This document shows, piece after piece, positions 34,282 to 44,291 of a DNA stretch of 60,235 bases. A model generated the notes under the pieces. It did not search any database. It was given only the letters and a program-made list of their open reading frames with translations, and was not told where the DNA came from. The translations under genes and the position numbers were made by a program. How positions within the stretch are numbered: the stretch's first letter is position 1; every line of letters begins with the position of its first letter. Source of the stretch: Desulfobacteraceae bacterium. Its GTDB lineage: Bacteria > Desulfobacterota > Desulfobacteria > Desulfobacterales > SURF-7. Location of the stretch: the NCBI GenBank assembly GCA_003599865.1, contig QZKS01000090.1, positions 1 through 60,235 of the forward strand, in the 5' to 3' direction.

Positions 34282-35904
34282 ATGCAAAAAGAAATTTGTG
34301 AAAAAGAATCAGCGGAGCAGCAGGCCGGTTGTTCGGGAACCGGTTTCATCGGGCGGGATTTTCTGGCCCTGTTATTCCTGTCTGCAATCACCATAACGAT
34401 TTACTCCCATACACTGGGCTCCCCCTTTGTCCTCGATGATTCGGCCAACATCTTAAAAAATCAATATATCCGAATCGCCGATCTGAAGCCGGAAAGTCTA
34501 TACAATGCTGCATTCAAAAGCCTTCGGATAAAACGCCCGGTCTCCAATATCAGTTTTGCCCTGAATTATTATATTGGTCATTACAATGTTCTGGGGTATC
34601 ATGTCGTCAATATTTTTATTCATATGGCCTCCGGCATGGTTCTCTATTTGTTTTTAAGGATTACGCTCAATATCAGTTCTCCCACCCGACCACAGGCCAG
34701 GCTGATTTCATTTTTTGCAGCGTTGATCTGGCTTGTGCATCCTGTCCAGACGCAGTCTGTTACGTATATTGTTCAGAGAATGACCGGCATGGCGGCACTG
34801 TTTTATCTGTTAACCATGCTCCTGTATGCAAAGGCCAGGGTGGCGAATCAACAGGGCTGCCTGAAAACGGGGGATAAAAGACCGGCCCGTGCCTATCTGT
34901 ATTTTATTGGCGCCTTTTTTTCCGCGATCATTGCTTTAGGCTCCAAGGAAAATGCAGCAACCCTGCCGTTTTTTTTGATTCTGTATGAATGGTTTTTTTT
35001 TCAGGATATGAAACGGGACTGGTTAAAACGGAACGGGGTTTATTTTTTGGGGATTTTCAGTCTGTTTCTATTACTTGTGTTCATTTATGTTGGTGGAAAT
35101 CCGGTTGCAAAAATATTGTCACAGTATCAAACCCGGGATTTTTCTCTTGTCCAGCGGCTGCTCACAGAGTCGCGTGTCGTTATTTATTATTTAACTCTCC
35201 TGGCCTTTCCTCACCCGTCCCGATTGAATCTGGAGCATGATTTCCCACTTTCCTACTCATTGACAGATCCGGTATCAACGATTCTGAGCATTTTAAGTAT
35301 CATCGGGATAATGGTTGCCGGAATGCTTTTTGCTGGAAAAGAAAGACTGTGGTCATTCTGTATCTTATGGTTTTTGGGCAATCTGGTTCTGGAATCCTCC
35401 TTCATCGGTCTTGAAATCATATTTGAGCATCGTCTGTATCTGCCTTCCATGCTCATCTTTATTATTCCGGTAACCCTTTTTTCCCGAGTTATAAAGTCTG
35501 AATATGCAGCAAAGGGAATACTGTGCCTGTTCATCATGGTGTTCTCAATCTGGACTTACCAGCGAAATCAGATCTGGAAGGATGAAATTACCCTGTTTAC
35601 CGATTGCGTTCAAAAGTCGCCAAATAAGGCGAGACCCCATATTTCTCTCGGTATTGCCTTGATCCGGGCAGGAAGAAATGATGAGGCAATTATAACGCTT
35701 TTCAAAGCGGTACAGTTGAATCCAAAATCAGCTTCTGCACATAATAGTTATGGCGTGGCCTTGTCAATAGCAGGAGATATCGAGCAGGCGATACCCCATT
35801 TTGAGGAAGCGATTCGAATTTTGCCGATCTATGAGGAAGCGAAACATAATCTTGACAAGGCACTTGCTTATCAAAAGGAAGACGAGCGTATTGATAGACG
35901 CTGA
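34282..35904 (+). CDS. TMTC-like membrane protein: GT-C-type domain plus two TPRs
   Basis: This is a close paralogue of the preceding gene: same loop-1 LDDSANILKN, same HPVQTQSVTYIVQRM and LEIIFEHRLYLPSM. It has only two full TPR units at the C-terminus (about residues 450-520). The ATG at 34282 is 3 bp after the upstream stop. A TTG at 34276 would overlap that stop and is the alternative start. Tight spacing shows one transcript and suggests tandem duplication with loss or gain of TPRs. Confidence 0.78.
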   Translation: MQKEICEKESAEQQAGCSGTGFIGRDFLALLFLSAITITIYSHTLGSPFVLDDSANILKNQYIRIADLKPESLYNAAFKSLRIKRPVSNISFALNYYIGHYNVLGYHVVNIFIHMASGMVLYLFLRITLNISSPTRPQARLISFFAALIWLVHPVQTQSVTYIVQRMTGMAALFYLLTMLLYAKARVANQQGCLKTGDKRPARAYLYFIGAFFSAIIALGSKENAATLPFFLILYEWFFFQDMKRDWLKRNGVYFLGIFSLFLLLVFIYVGGNPVAKILSQYQTRDFSLVQRLLTESRVVIYYLTLLAFPHPSRLNLEHDFPLSYSLTDPVSTILSILSIIGIMVAGMLFAGKERLWSFCILWFLGNLVLESSFIGLEIIFEHRLYLPSMLIFIIPVTLFSRVIKSEYAAKGILCLFIMVFSIWTYQRNQIWKDEITLFTDCVQKSPNKARPHISLGIALIRAGRNDEAIITLFKAVQLNPKSASAHNSYGVALSIAGDIEQAIPHFEEAIRILPIYEEAKHNLDKALAYQKEDERIDRR

Positions 35905-35936
35905 CTGGGGTTGTCTTCTATGGGGTTCCTGATGTT

Positions 35937-37715
35937 ATGAATATAAAATACTTCATAAAAAGCAAAACATTTCCGGAGGGGTCGTATCGGGTTTTACCGG
36001 TTTTTCTGCTCCTGACTTTTTTGATTTTCTCCATTTATTATCAAACCATCACCTATGATTTTATCAGCTATGATGATGAAATGTATATAACATCCAATCC
36101 TCATGTTCTCAGCGGCCTGAATATGAAGAACATGGCCTGGGCGTTTACAACATCATGGGCAAGCAACTGGCATCCGGTTACATGGATATCCCATATGGCT
36201 GATGTACAGGTTTTCGGGATGAATTCAGGCGCGCATCATTTTGTCAACATGATGTTTCATATCATGAATTCATTGTTGATTTTTTTCCTTTTTCGAAAAA
36301 TGACCAGTGATTACTGGCAAAGTTGTTTTATCGCCGTTCTTTTTGCCGTTCATCCGCTCCATGTTGAATCCGTGGCATGGGTGTCGGAACGTAAGGATGT
36401 TCTCAGTACTTTTTGGGGATTGCTTACACTGTGGAATTATATCCGATATGTCGATCATCCGGGAGTTTATCGTTATGGTCTGATGGTGCTGTTTTTTTCC
36501 CTGGGGCTTATGGCCAAGCCCATGCTGGTGACCTTGCCTTTCGTATTCATTCTTCTGGATTATTGGCCTTTAAAACGATTTTACACAACCTCATCATTGG
36601 AAAAAGGCGAAGAAAAAAAGATTTTGATCATCATGCCGTTTTTTCGATTATGGCTTGAAAAATTTCCATTGATGATAATCGCTGCAGGATCATGCATGAT
36701 TACGATCTGGGCTCAACAGCAAGGAGGCGCGGTTGGTACGGCTGAGGTGTTCCCTGTGTGGGACAGGGTAGTCAATGCGTTGACGGCCTATATCTTTTAT
36801 ATCGAAAAAATGGTCTGGCCTTTTGGTTTGGCTGTCATTTATCCCTATCCTTCGTCCTTTCCGGTTTATGAATTTGTTCGTGTCGGTTTTCTCTTCGCCG
36901 TCATTTCCATACTCGCGTTCTCGGCAGTAAAACGTTTTCCTTATATTATAGTCGGATGGTTATGGTATATCGGAACACTGGTGCCTGTTATCGGCCTGAT
37001 TCAGGTGGGCTCGCAGTCAATGGCAGACCGCTATACGTATATTCCTCTGATCGGGCTTTTCATCATCATTTCATGGGGTATTCCCGATTTGACGGCTCGT
37101 TGGATTCACAAAAAAAAAATCATAACAGCAAGTGCCCTGATCATTTGTGTGTGCATGGCTGCATCAGCGCATACGCAAACTAGATATTGGAAAAACAGTA
37201 TCCGATTGTTTCAGCATGCTCTTGAGGTTACTTCCGGTAACTGGATCGCCTATAACAACATAGGATACGCATTGTCCATTCAGGGATTGGCCGATCAGGC
37301 TATTGGGTATTTTCAGGAAGCCTTGAGAATCAATCCGGAATACCATGATGCCCGTTTTAATTTGGGGGTAGCGCTTGTTTCACGGAAGCGATTTCCTGAA
37401 GCGATCCATCAATTTTACAAGGTCTTGAAAAATCGGCCGGATGACAAGGACGTTCACCTTCATCTGGGAAGAATTTTTAGCCTTTACAATCAATTTGACA
37501 AGGCCGTAAAACATTTCACCAGAGCTTCGGAGCTTGATCCGGATAATGCAGGTGTGTATAACAATATTGGTGTGCTCTATGCAAAAAAAGGGAATTTTAA
37601 AAAAGCCATCTATTTTTTTCAAAAAGCAATGATTATCCAACCCGATTATCCGGAGGCTGCATACAATTTAAAAAGAGCGAGGGGGGCATTGCGTGAATCT
37701 GTTGTAACAGAATGA
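35937..37715 (+). CDS. TMTC-like membrane protein, second subtype, four TPRs
   Basis: The 592-residue protein has an acidic SYDDEMYITSNPHV loop, HPLHVESVAWVSERKDVLS and ADRYTYIPLIGLF, then four TPR units (about 435-570). These motifs match the leftward paralogue at 40723-43056 better than the two preceding genes, so two subtypes share the island. It overlaps the VKOR-fusion gene by 4 bp (ATGA), which implies translational coupling. Predicted to transfer sugars outside the inner membrane. Confidence 0.78.
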   Translation: MNIKYFIKSKTFPEGSYRVLPVFLLLTFLIFSIYYQTITYDFISYDDEMYITSNPHVLSGLNMKNMAWAFTTSWASNWHPVTWISHMADVQVFGMNSGAHHFVNMMFHIMNSLLIFFLFRKMTSDYWQSCFIAVLFAVHPLHVESVAWVSERKDVLSTFWGLLTLWNYIRYVDHPGVYRYGLMVLFFSLGLMAKPMLVTLPFVFILLDYWPLKRFYTTSSLEKGEEKKILIIMPFFRLWLEKFPLMIIAAGSCMITIWAQQQGGAVGTAEVFPVWDRVVNALTAYIFYIEKMVWPFGLAVIYPYPSSFPVYEFVRVGFLFAVISILAFSAVKRFPYIIVGWLWYIGTLVPVIGLIQVGSQSMADRYTYIPLIGLFIIISWGIPDLTARWIHKKKIITASALIICVCMAASAHTQTRYWKNSIRLFQHALEVTSGNWIAYNNIGYALSIQGLADQAIGYFQEALRINPEYHDARFNLGVALVSRKRFPEAIHQFYKVLKNRPDDKDVHLHLGRIFSLYNQFDKAVKHFTRASELDPDNAGVYNNIGVLYAKKGNFKKAIYFFQKAMIIQPDYPEAAYNLKRARGALRESVVTE

Positions 37716-38896
37716 TGATAGCCATGAAAAATACAAAAAGAAAAACAATTATACCGCTTCCGTTTATTTACTATTTTATACCTGTTGTCCTTTTTGCCTT
37801 TGGGGGCCTGTTGGACTCCGTTTATCTATCCATATCCCACTACCGTGTTTATACGGATATCGGATATAAAAGCTTTTGCGCCATATCCAAAGCCATAAAT
37901 TGTGATACGGTTTCTCAAAGTCCTTATTCCATATTCTTGAATATTCCGGTACCTGTGTGGGGGATTGTCGGATATGCCTTTTTCCTTCTTTTGCTGGTTT
38001 TTGCCTGGAAACGGGAAGGCGAGGATAAGCAGATCTGGACATTGCTTTTCCTTACGGCACTGGCATTCAGCGTTTACAGTATTATCCTTGCTGTAATCTC
38101 CACATTATATATTCATAGTTATTGCATCCTTTGCCTGTTGAGTTTCGGGGTCAATTTTTTTCTTTTATACTTTACATGGCTCATCAGGAGGCGGTTTTAT
38201 ATTCATGGTATTTTCCGGAATGTTCAGAAGGATTTACATTATTTATGGGCCGCGAAAAAGAAGACCTTTCCCTTGATGGGTGTTTTTGTCACAGGCATGG
38301 CAGCTCTCTTTTTTATGATTCCGGATTACTGGAACTTTTCTTTCAATGAGCTATCAAAAGAACTTACCACCGGAAAAACAGTGGAAGGATATCCCTGGAT
38401 CGGCGCGCCAAATCCGGTTCTTGAGATCACTGAGTTTACGGATTACCAGTGCTTTCAATGCAAAAAAATGCATTTTTTCATCCGAAATCTTGTCGGCCAA
38501 CAACCAGATAAAATCAGACTGATTCACCGTCACTACCCAATGGATCACCAATTTAATCCGATTGTCCGGGAACCGTTCCATGTGGGATCGGGGAAATTGG
38601 CGCTGTTATCTATTTATGCGGCAAAGAAAGAAAAATTTTGGGAATTACATGACCTTCTGTTTGATGTGGGCCAGCAAAAAGGTGAGATCGACATTAAAGC
38701 GCTGTCTGTAAAAATCGGTTTGGGTGAGAAAGATTTGTTACATGCTTTTTTTGACAAAGAAACCAGAATGCATCTCGATTCCGACATCAGATCCGGGTTG
38801 AAACTCGGCATAAGCGGAACACCGGCTTATGTTATCAATGGTAAGCTTTACCTGGGGCAAGTCCCTGCTGATGTGCTATCATGGATAGTGGATTAG
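37712..38896 (+). CDS. VKOR-thioredoxin-like fusion (disulfide formation)
   Basis: The 394-residue protein combines two domains. An N-terminal VKOR domain has four to five helices, the loop cysteines CAISKAINCD and the quinone-side CILC motif. A C-terminal DsbA/thioredoxin-like domain (from about residue 230) has the CFQC active site and the cis-Pro in SGTPAYVING. Such fusions oxidise cysteines in exported proteins and pass electrons to quinone. Overlap with the glycosyltransferase-like gene ties it to the pilin/surface locus; the two-cysteine pilin is an obvious candidate client. Confidence 0.9.
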   Translation: MMIAMKNTKRKTIIPLPFIYYFIPVVLFAFGGLLDSVYLSISHYRVYTDIGYKSFCAISKAINCDTVSQSPYSIFLNIPVPVWGIVGYAFFLLLLVFAWKREGEDKQIWTLLFLTALAFSVYSIILAVISTLYIHSYCILCLLSFGVNFFLLYFTWLIRRRFYIHGIFRNVQKDLHYLWAAKKKTFPLMGVFVTGMAALFFMIPDYWNFSFNELSKELTTGKTVEGYPWIGAPNPVLEITEFTDYQCFQCKKMHFFIRNLVGQQPDKIRLIHRHYPMDHQFNPIVREPFHVGSGKLALLSIYAAKKEKFWELHDLLFDVGQQKGEIDIKALSVKIGLGEKDLLHAFFDKETRMHLDSDIRSGLKLGISGTPAYVINGKLYLGQVPADVLSWIVD

Positions 38897-38970
38897 GGGA
38901 GTGGGGAAGGTTGCCATATTGTTCGCATCCTGAAAAAGTTGGCCGAGTGGAAATCAAAAGGTAAGCTATT

Positions 38971-40650
38971 ATGGGCACACTGTCGGAAGTTCGTATGAAA
39001 AGAGTGATCTACCCTGTGATTCTTACCTGCATTACCGCAATCGTGATTTCCGTTGTTGTCTTATCCTCCGTTCCGCCGGTTAGTCGTGATGCATTGACAC
39101 ACCACCTCGTTGTTCCCAAACTATATCTTGAACATGGCGGAATATATGAGATCCCCTCTATCAAATTCAGCTACTATCCAATGAACATAGACCTGCTGTA
39201 CATGGTTCCGCTTCTTTGGGGGAATGACATCGTACCCAAATATATTCATTTTTTATTTGCACTCTTTACAGCTCTGCTCATGTATTATTATTTGAAAAAA
39301 CGTATCGGCCGACTGTACGGTAGTCTGGGGGCGTTATTTTTTTTATCTATTCCGATTATTGTCCGGCTATCCATTACGGTATATGTTGACCTCGGTCTGA
39401 TATTTTTTTCCTTTGCTTCATTAATTTATATGCTGGAGTGGGGTAATCAAAAGTTTCAATTCAAGTTTTTATTTTTTTCATCTTTATGCTGCGGTCTGGC
39501 ACTGGGCACAAAATATAATGCCCTGATTCTCTTTGCACTGATATCCTTGTTGATACCGGTTGTATATTCAAGGTCTGCTCCTGCTTCATCTGCCAAAGTC
39601 TATACAGCGACAAAATACAGCATGTTTTTTATATTGATTGCACTTTTCTTTTTTTCACCTTGGATGATCCGTAATTATCTTTGGAAAAAGAACCCGGTGT
39701 ATCCTCTGTATCATCAGTTTTTCAGTTCAGATAAGGTTGAAAAGAAAGAGGAGCATGGGGATGGGTCCGGAAAAATTCAATCGAAAAAGCAAATCGGATC
39801 TTTTGCCATTCGGCGTATTATATATCAAGAAGCCTGGTGGCAGACGGCATCGATCCCGGTCCGTATATTTTTCCAGGGGGAGGATAATAATCCGAAGTTT
39901 TTCGATGGGAAACTAAACCCTTTTTTATTGATGCTGCCTGTTTTTGCATTTTGGGGTTACAAGGATGCCCGATGCCCTACTATGGCCCTTGAAAAGAAAA
40001 TCATGCTCGGTTTTTCCGCATTGTTCCTGGTGTTCGCCTTTTTTGCCCAGGATATTAGAATTCGCTATATCTCGCCGATTATTCCCCCGCTTGTTGTATT
40101 GTCCATGTATGGGCTTCACAATCTGATTGAAAGAGCCGGGGAAAAGAGATCTTTATTTCAAAAATCCTTTTACTATATTATTGCAGGAAGTATTATCTGC
40201 TGGATGTTCTGGATAAACCTCGGCTATATTATTGAACAGTTCAGGCATGTCGCGCCAATGGCCTATCTGACCGGTCAGGTTGATCGAGATCAATATATCG
40301 AAAACTATCGTCCGGAATATGCCGTCATAAAATACGCAAACCGGAATCTTGCCAGTGATGCCAAAATTTTATCGGTTTTTCTGGGCAATCGATATTATTA
40401 CAGTGATCATCAAATGATTTTTAGTTTTTCTGTGTTTGCAGAAACTGTAAAAAAGTCGAAAAGTCCGGAAGAAATTTTATCTGCATTAAAGCAGAACGGC
40501 ATCACCCACATCATGATCGGCTATGATCTTTTCAATGACTGGGCGAACCGCAACTTCAGCAAACAAGAAAAAATCCATATTAATTTTTTTTTCAAACAAC
40601 AGGTCGAATTACTTTTTTCCAAGAATGGTTATGGCTTATATCGATTATAA
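38971..40650 (+). CDS. GT-C family (PMT/ArnT-like) membrane glycosyltransferase
   Basis: The 559-residue protein has a first helix (VILTCITAIVISVVVLS), then the periplasmic acidic motif SRDALTHHLVVPKLY, where an Asp and His pair is typical of GT-39/GT-83 enzymes. About ten more helices follow (LGTKYNALILFALISLL among them), and a soluble C-terminus. It differs from the TMTC-like neighbours in lacking TPRs. It would move a lipid-linked sugar onto a lipid or protein acceptor. Met9 is an alternative start. Confidence 0.75.
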   Translation: MGTLSEVRMKRVIYPVILTCITAIVISVVVLSSVPPVSRDALTHHLVVPKLYLEHGGIYEIPSIKFSYYPMNIDLLYMVPLLWGNDIVPKYIHFLFALFTALLMYYYLKKRIGRLYGSLGALFFLSIPIIVRLSITVYVDLGLIFFSFASLIYMLEWGNQKFQFKFLFFSSLCCGLALGTKYNALILFALISLLIPVVYSRSAPASSAKVYTATKYSMFFILIALFFFSPWMIRNYLWKKNPVYPLYHQFFSSDKVEKKEEHGDGSGKIQSKKQIGSFAIRRIIYQEAWWQTASIPVRIFFQGEDNNPKFFDGKLNPFLLMLPVFAFWGYKDARCPTMALEKKIMLGFSALFLVFAFFAQDIRIRYISPIIPPLVVLSMYGLHNLIERAGEKRSLFQKSFYYIIAGSIICWMFWINLGYIIEQFRHVAPMAYLTGQVDRDQYIENYRPEYAVIKYANRNLASDAKILSVFLGNRYYYSDHQMIFSFSVFAETVKKSKSPEEILSALKQNGITHIMIGYDLFNDWANRNFSKQEKIHINFFFKQQVELLFSKNGYGLYRL

Positions 40651-40722
40651 TCGTTCTTTATCAATGGCAGCAAAAACAAGGCGTATAGGAAATGCAGGAG
40701 AATTCGAGCCGATCTATGTTTT

Positions 40723-43056
40723 CTATCCATTCGTGTTGTCAAGAGAGACACTTGAATTTCGAGTCTTTGGTTTGTCATGAAATTCGGGATTCTGGTCATG
40801 CATGTGACGAGTGAAGAGCTTCCGGAACAGCCGGCTGCTTCGGATATTGCTTAAATTGGAATCTGTCTGAATACTTTTCCAATCTGAAAATCCGTGATCT
40901 ATTGCTTTCTGGAGCCATTGAATTGCTTCCATGACGTTGTTTTGTCTGGAACGGATCGACGCCATATAATAATAGGCATCCGAATTGTTGGGGTTTTGAC
41001 GGATAAAACGTTGAAAAATTGCAAATGCAGCTTTGTAATCCCCTTTCATGGCGAATGATACAGCTAAGTTTTTCTGAGCCTCATACCAGTCCGGTTTCAG
41101 TTCCAGGGCTTTTTGATAATAAATGATCGATTGATATGGTTTATTCTCTTTCTGAAAGAGTTGCCCCAACTGGAAAAGGAGAATCGGATCCTCCGGCGAT
41201 TGGAAGGACTTGTTTAATAGTTGCTGCAATTCTTGATTTGTATCTTTTTGCTCAGAAGTCAGCGTGACCATATTTTCATATGCTCTTTTATAATCGCGAT
41301 CGATTGATAACGCTTTTTGGAACATGGCCATTGATTTGTTTTTTTGGCCATTTTTCCAAAGTGCAACACCGATATTATTATAGGCCTCCGCATAATTCGG
41401 ATTTTTCTGAACAGCTGATATGTAATATCTCATTGCCTGATTTATATCATTGATCTGAAGGAAAGCATTGCCCATATTGTTATAGATCTGTGCATCCCCG
41501 GGTTTTTTTTTTAGCAGCTTTTGATAAATTTCAAGAGCTTCCTGAGCCCTACCCCTATCGATCCATGCATTGGCAAGGTTTATTTGCGCTTTTGTATATG
41601 ATGGATCTATCTGTATCGCCTGTTGAAAATGATGAGCAGCCTGATCTATCAATCCTTTTTCCATAAGGATGTTTCCCAGGTTGTTGTGGGCCATAACATT
41701 GCCGGTAGTTGCCCTGAGCGCTTGTTTGTAAAGAGACATACCGTCTCGCCAATGTCGAACTTGATGCCAAGTGATGATCATCAGGATACTTGTGAAAAAA
41801 CATGCAAAAAGAAATCTTATTTTTTGAGGAGGCAAATATTGAATAAAAATTTTTTCTCCGGCAAAAATGATTATCACGAAAAGTCCGATGGCCGGAATAT
41901 AGACCCATCGATCAGCCAAGGCCGGCCAGAGTCCTGCCTGAAGTATACCAAGGACCGGCAGTAGTGTAATCAGAAACCAAAGCCAGCCCAAAATGAGATA
42001 AGGTGAGGATTTGAACCTTTTGAAAAAAAGAAAGGAAAGGAAAATCAGTAAAAAGACTGCGACAATAAGCTTCCATAAGTCAATGGTTTCAGGATATGGG
42101 TAAAAAACCGATAAGTTGAAAGGCCATAAAATTTTTCCGATATAGACAACGATGGATAGAATGGCATTGGCCAATCTGAGTTTTATGGAATGAGTGGTTT
42201 CCGGTGAAAGGTTCCGTTCTCCTATAACCGAATAAATCGTCATGTATACAGCCATGAATGACAGAAAAATCAGCGGAATTTTTTCAAAAACACAGTATCG
42301 TAAGGGCTTTTGAAGATTTATATCCGGTTTGAAGTTATGTTTTGCCGACTCGGTGTTTTGCTGAAATGATAATCTCTGCAATGGCCACCAGTCCAGAAGT
42401 AGAAGTATTACCGGCAGTGTTACCAGCATTGGTTTTGCCAGAAGTCCAAGTATGAAGATGAATGTCAAGATGAGATATTTAGAGCGGTTTGGTTGTTTTA
42501 CATATCTGCAATAGGCAATCAGGGATAAAAAGAAAAAAAAACTGCTGATCAGATTTTTCCGTTCCGATATCCAGGCAACCGACTCTACATTCATGGGGTG
42601 GATGGCAAACAGCATGGCAATCCAGAAGCTTTTCCAGAAGTCGGTCAATATCAGTCGTAAAAATAGGAAAAGCAATATGCTATTCAAAAGATGAAAGATC
42701 AGATTCGTAAAGTGATGAAGTCCCGGCTCAGGACCGAACATGCGGCAGTCCGCAATATGGGATAATAATGTCAATGGCTGCCAGTATTTGCCGTCACTTT
42801 GATGGAAGCGGAAAATCCATAAAATAGAATCATCTGAATTTTTTACTTTCAAACAGGTATTAATGACATAGGCAGGGTCATCAAAACTGATAAAATCAAA
42901 ATTCCATACTTGCCAGTACACTGTTATGACGGCGATCGTCAGAATGAGAACGCCCCAGAACGAATGACGTGCGTTCAGGAGATACGCCTGATGTTTTTGA
43001 AAAGCATGTTTCATGTAATCCGGGTCCACCTGTCTCACCATCCATATTGCTCTCAT
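40723..43056 (-). CDS. TMTC-like membrane protein, second subtype, about eight TPRs
   Basis: The 777-residue protein is the longest of the four paralogues. A membrane half (residues about 30-440) has SFDDPAYVIN, HPMNVESVAWISERKNLIS and ADRWVYIPAIGLF. An array of about eight TPR units (about 455-740) with a divergent spacer in the middle follows. It is on the opposite strand from the other three. It begins 1 bp after the stop of the RHH-like gene (TGA-A-ATG), so the two are translationally coupled. A glycosyltransferase role is inferred from family resemblance only. Confidence 0.78.
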   Translation of the reverse strand: MRAIWMVRQVDPDYMKHAFQKHQAYLLNARHSFWGVLILTIAVITVYWQVWNFDFISFDDPAYVINTCLKVKNSDDSILWIFRFHQSDGKYWQPLTLLSHIADCRMFGPEPGLHHFTNLIFHLLNSILLFLFLRLILTDFWKSFWIAMLFAIHPMNVESVAWISERKNLISSFFFFLSLIAYCRYVKQPNRSKYLILTFIFILGLLAKPMLVTLPVILLLLDWWPLQRLSFQQNTESAKHNFKPDINLQKPLRYCVFEKIPLIFLSFMAVYMTIYSVIGERNLSPETTHSIKLRLANAILSIVVYIGKILWPFNLSVFYPYPETIDLWKLIVAVFLLIFLSFLFFKRFKSSPYLILGWLWFLITLLPVLGILQAGLWPALADRWVYIPAIGLFVIIIFAGEKIFIQYLPPQKIRFLFACFFTSILMIITWHQVRHWRDGMSLYKQALRATTGNVMAHNNLGNILMEKGLIDQAAHHFQQAIQIDPSYTKAQINLANAWIDRGRAQEALEIYQKLLKKKPGDAQIYNNMGNAFLQINDINQAMRYYISAVQKNPNYAEAYNNIGVALWKNGQKNKSMAMFQKALSIDRDYKRAYENMVTLTSEQKDTNQELQQLLNKSFQSPEDPILLFQLGQLFQKENKPYQSIIYYQKALELKPDWYEAQKNLAVSFAMKGDYKAAFAIFQRFIRQNPNNSDAYYYMASIRSRQNNVMEAIQWLQKAIDHGFSDWKSIQTDSNLSNIRSSRLFRKLFTRHMHDQNPEFHDKPKTRNSSVSLDNTNG

Positions 43057-43057
43057 T

Positions 43058-43651
43058 TCAAAAATCTTCTATTACCTCACTTTTTTTTACAAATAAATCA
43101 AGAAATGTATGGGCGCTTTCACATGCCGTTACGGATGATCGGATTCTTTCAAATACCGGATCATCATCTCCAAGAAGGTTTTTTGTTTTTTGCAGCAACT
43201 CATATCCATTTTGCAGATGATGTAACAGATCCTCCAAAATTTCTTTTCGCTTCCGGTGCTTTTCCTTTTCTCGGATAATGATCGGCAGCAGTCGTTGGAT
43301 TGAATACTCTACCAGGATATCTCTAGGCGCATTGAATTTTTTTGCTGTGGTATCCAGGCACAAAAGCGTTTTCCTGCTGAGGACATAGGTTTTTTGAACC
43401 CGGTTGCCCAATTGAATATTACTGCTGTGGATCTCATGGGCAATCATGCTCAAAGATGCATCATCATCCATCAACTGATCAAACAATGATTTTTGTTTGA
43501 TCCCCAGATGTGTGGATACAATGCTGATGGCATTAATGGCCTGGGGCGTCAACTTGAAAGTTGCCCTGACAGACTGTTTTCCCATAAGATCTGCTGTTGA
43601 CGTCCCGGGAAGGGATATTTCAATTGTCCATCCTTGTTTATTTTCTCCCAT
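43058..43651 (-). CDS. Small protein with two ribbon-helix-helix-like segments
   Basis: I do not recognise a named family for these 197 residues. Two segments have the beta strand-helix-helix pattern of RHH DNA-binding proteins: SVRATFKLTPQAINAISIVS (from about residue 26) and QKTYVLSRKTLLCLDTTAKK (from about residue 85). A charged coiled-coil-like helix (EKEKHRKRKEILEDLLHHL) follows. It could be a DNA-binding regulator with an internal RHH pair. It is coupled to the TMTC-like gene after it and diverges from hsp20. Confidence 0.55.
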   Translation of the reverse strand: MGENKQGWTIEISLPGTSTADLMGKQSVRATFKLTPQAINAISIVSTHLGIKQKSLFDQLMDDDASLSMIAHEIHSSNIQLGNRVQKTYVLSRKTLLCLDTTAKKFNAPRDILVEYSIQRLLPIIIREKEKHRKRKEILEDLLHHLQNGYELLQKTKNLLGDDDPVFERIRSSVTACESAHTFLDLFVKKSEVIEDF

Positions 43652-43725
43652 AACATATGACCCTTTTGTATTACCCTTAGAGATTTTTTATAAAAAGTAA
43701 TTTTTTAAAAAATCATGTTAAAATA

Positions 43726-43753
43726 TTGACATGAACAGAAATACTCTTATCAT
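43726..43753 (+). promoter_or_regulatory. Candidate promoter of the hsp20 gene
   Basis: A perfect -35 TTGACA, a 16-bp spacer and TATCAT lie about 70 bp before the hsp20 start. No clear sigma-32 or CIRCE (HrcA) element was seen. Confidence 0.45.
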
Positions 43754-43824
43754 ATTGAGTAAAGAAAAGAAATTAAATTAATACCGGTATATAAACCTGA
43801 TTGATGCAATAGAGGAGGAAAATT

Positions 43825-44265
43825 ATGGAATTATTAAAACTTTCACCATCGGAAAGGTCTTTGGGATTCATGAACCATATGGACAGCATTTTCAACGAGT
43901 TTTTCAATCCGGCTTTGTGCATCGATGAAAATGCAGACAGATTATGGAATCCTGTTGTGGATGTATATGAAAATGATGGGAGTATTGTCGTAAAGGCAGA
44001 GATTCCGGGCATTGAGAAAAAGGATATCGCTGTGGACATCGACAACGGCGTCCTGACTGTAAAAGGCGAGCGCAAAAATGAAGAAGAGATAAACGAAGAA
44101 CGGTTTTACCGGAAAGAAAGAGTGTATGGAAAGTTCCAACGATCTTTTCGATTACCCGAAGGAACCGATTATGACAAAATAAATGCAGATTTCAAGGATG
44201 GGATTCTTACCGTTACTGTCCCGAGGGTTGAGGAAAAGAAGCCGAAAAAGATTGCCGTCCACTAG
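43825..44265 (+). CDS. Hsp20/alpha-crystallin small heat-shock protein
   Basis: The 146-residue protein has a variable N-terminal arm and a core alpha-crystallin domain (about residues 40-135: VVDVYENDGSIVVKAEIPG, then GVLTVKGERK, FQRSFRLPEG and GILTVTVPR). It has a short C-terminal tail with a KKIAVH end in place of the usual IxI motif. It is a cytoplasmic holdase chaperone. GGAGGA precedes the ATG. It is monocistronic. Confidence 0.95.
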   Translation: MELLKLSPSERSLGFMNHMDSIFNEFFNPALCIDENADRLWNPVVDVYENDGSIVVKAEIPGIEKKDIAVDIDNGVLTVKGERKNEEEINEERFYRKERVYGKFQRSFRLPEGTDYDKINADFKDGILTVTVPRVEEKKPKKIAVH

Positions 44266-44291
44266 TTCACCCGCCCCATAACCTTCAAAAT

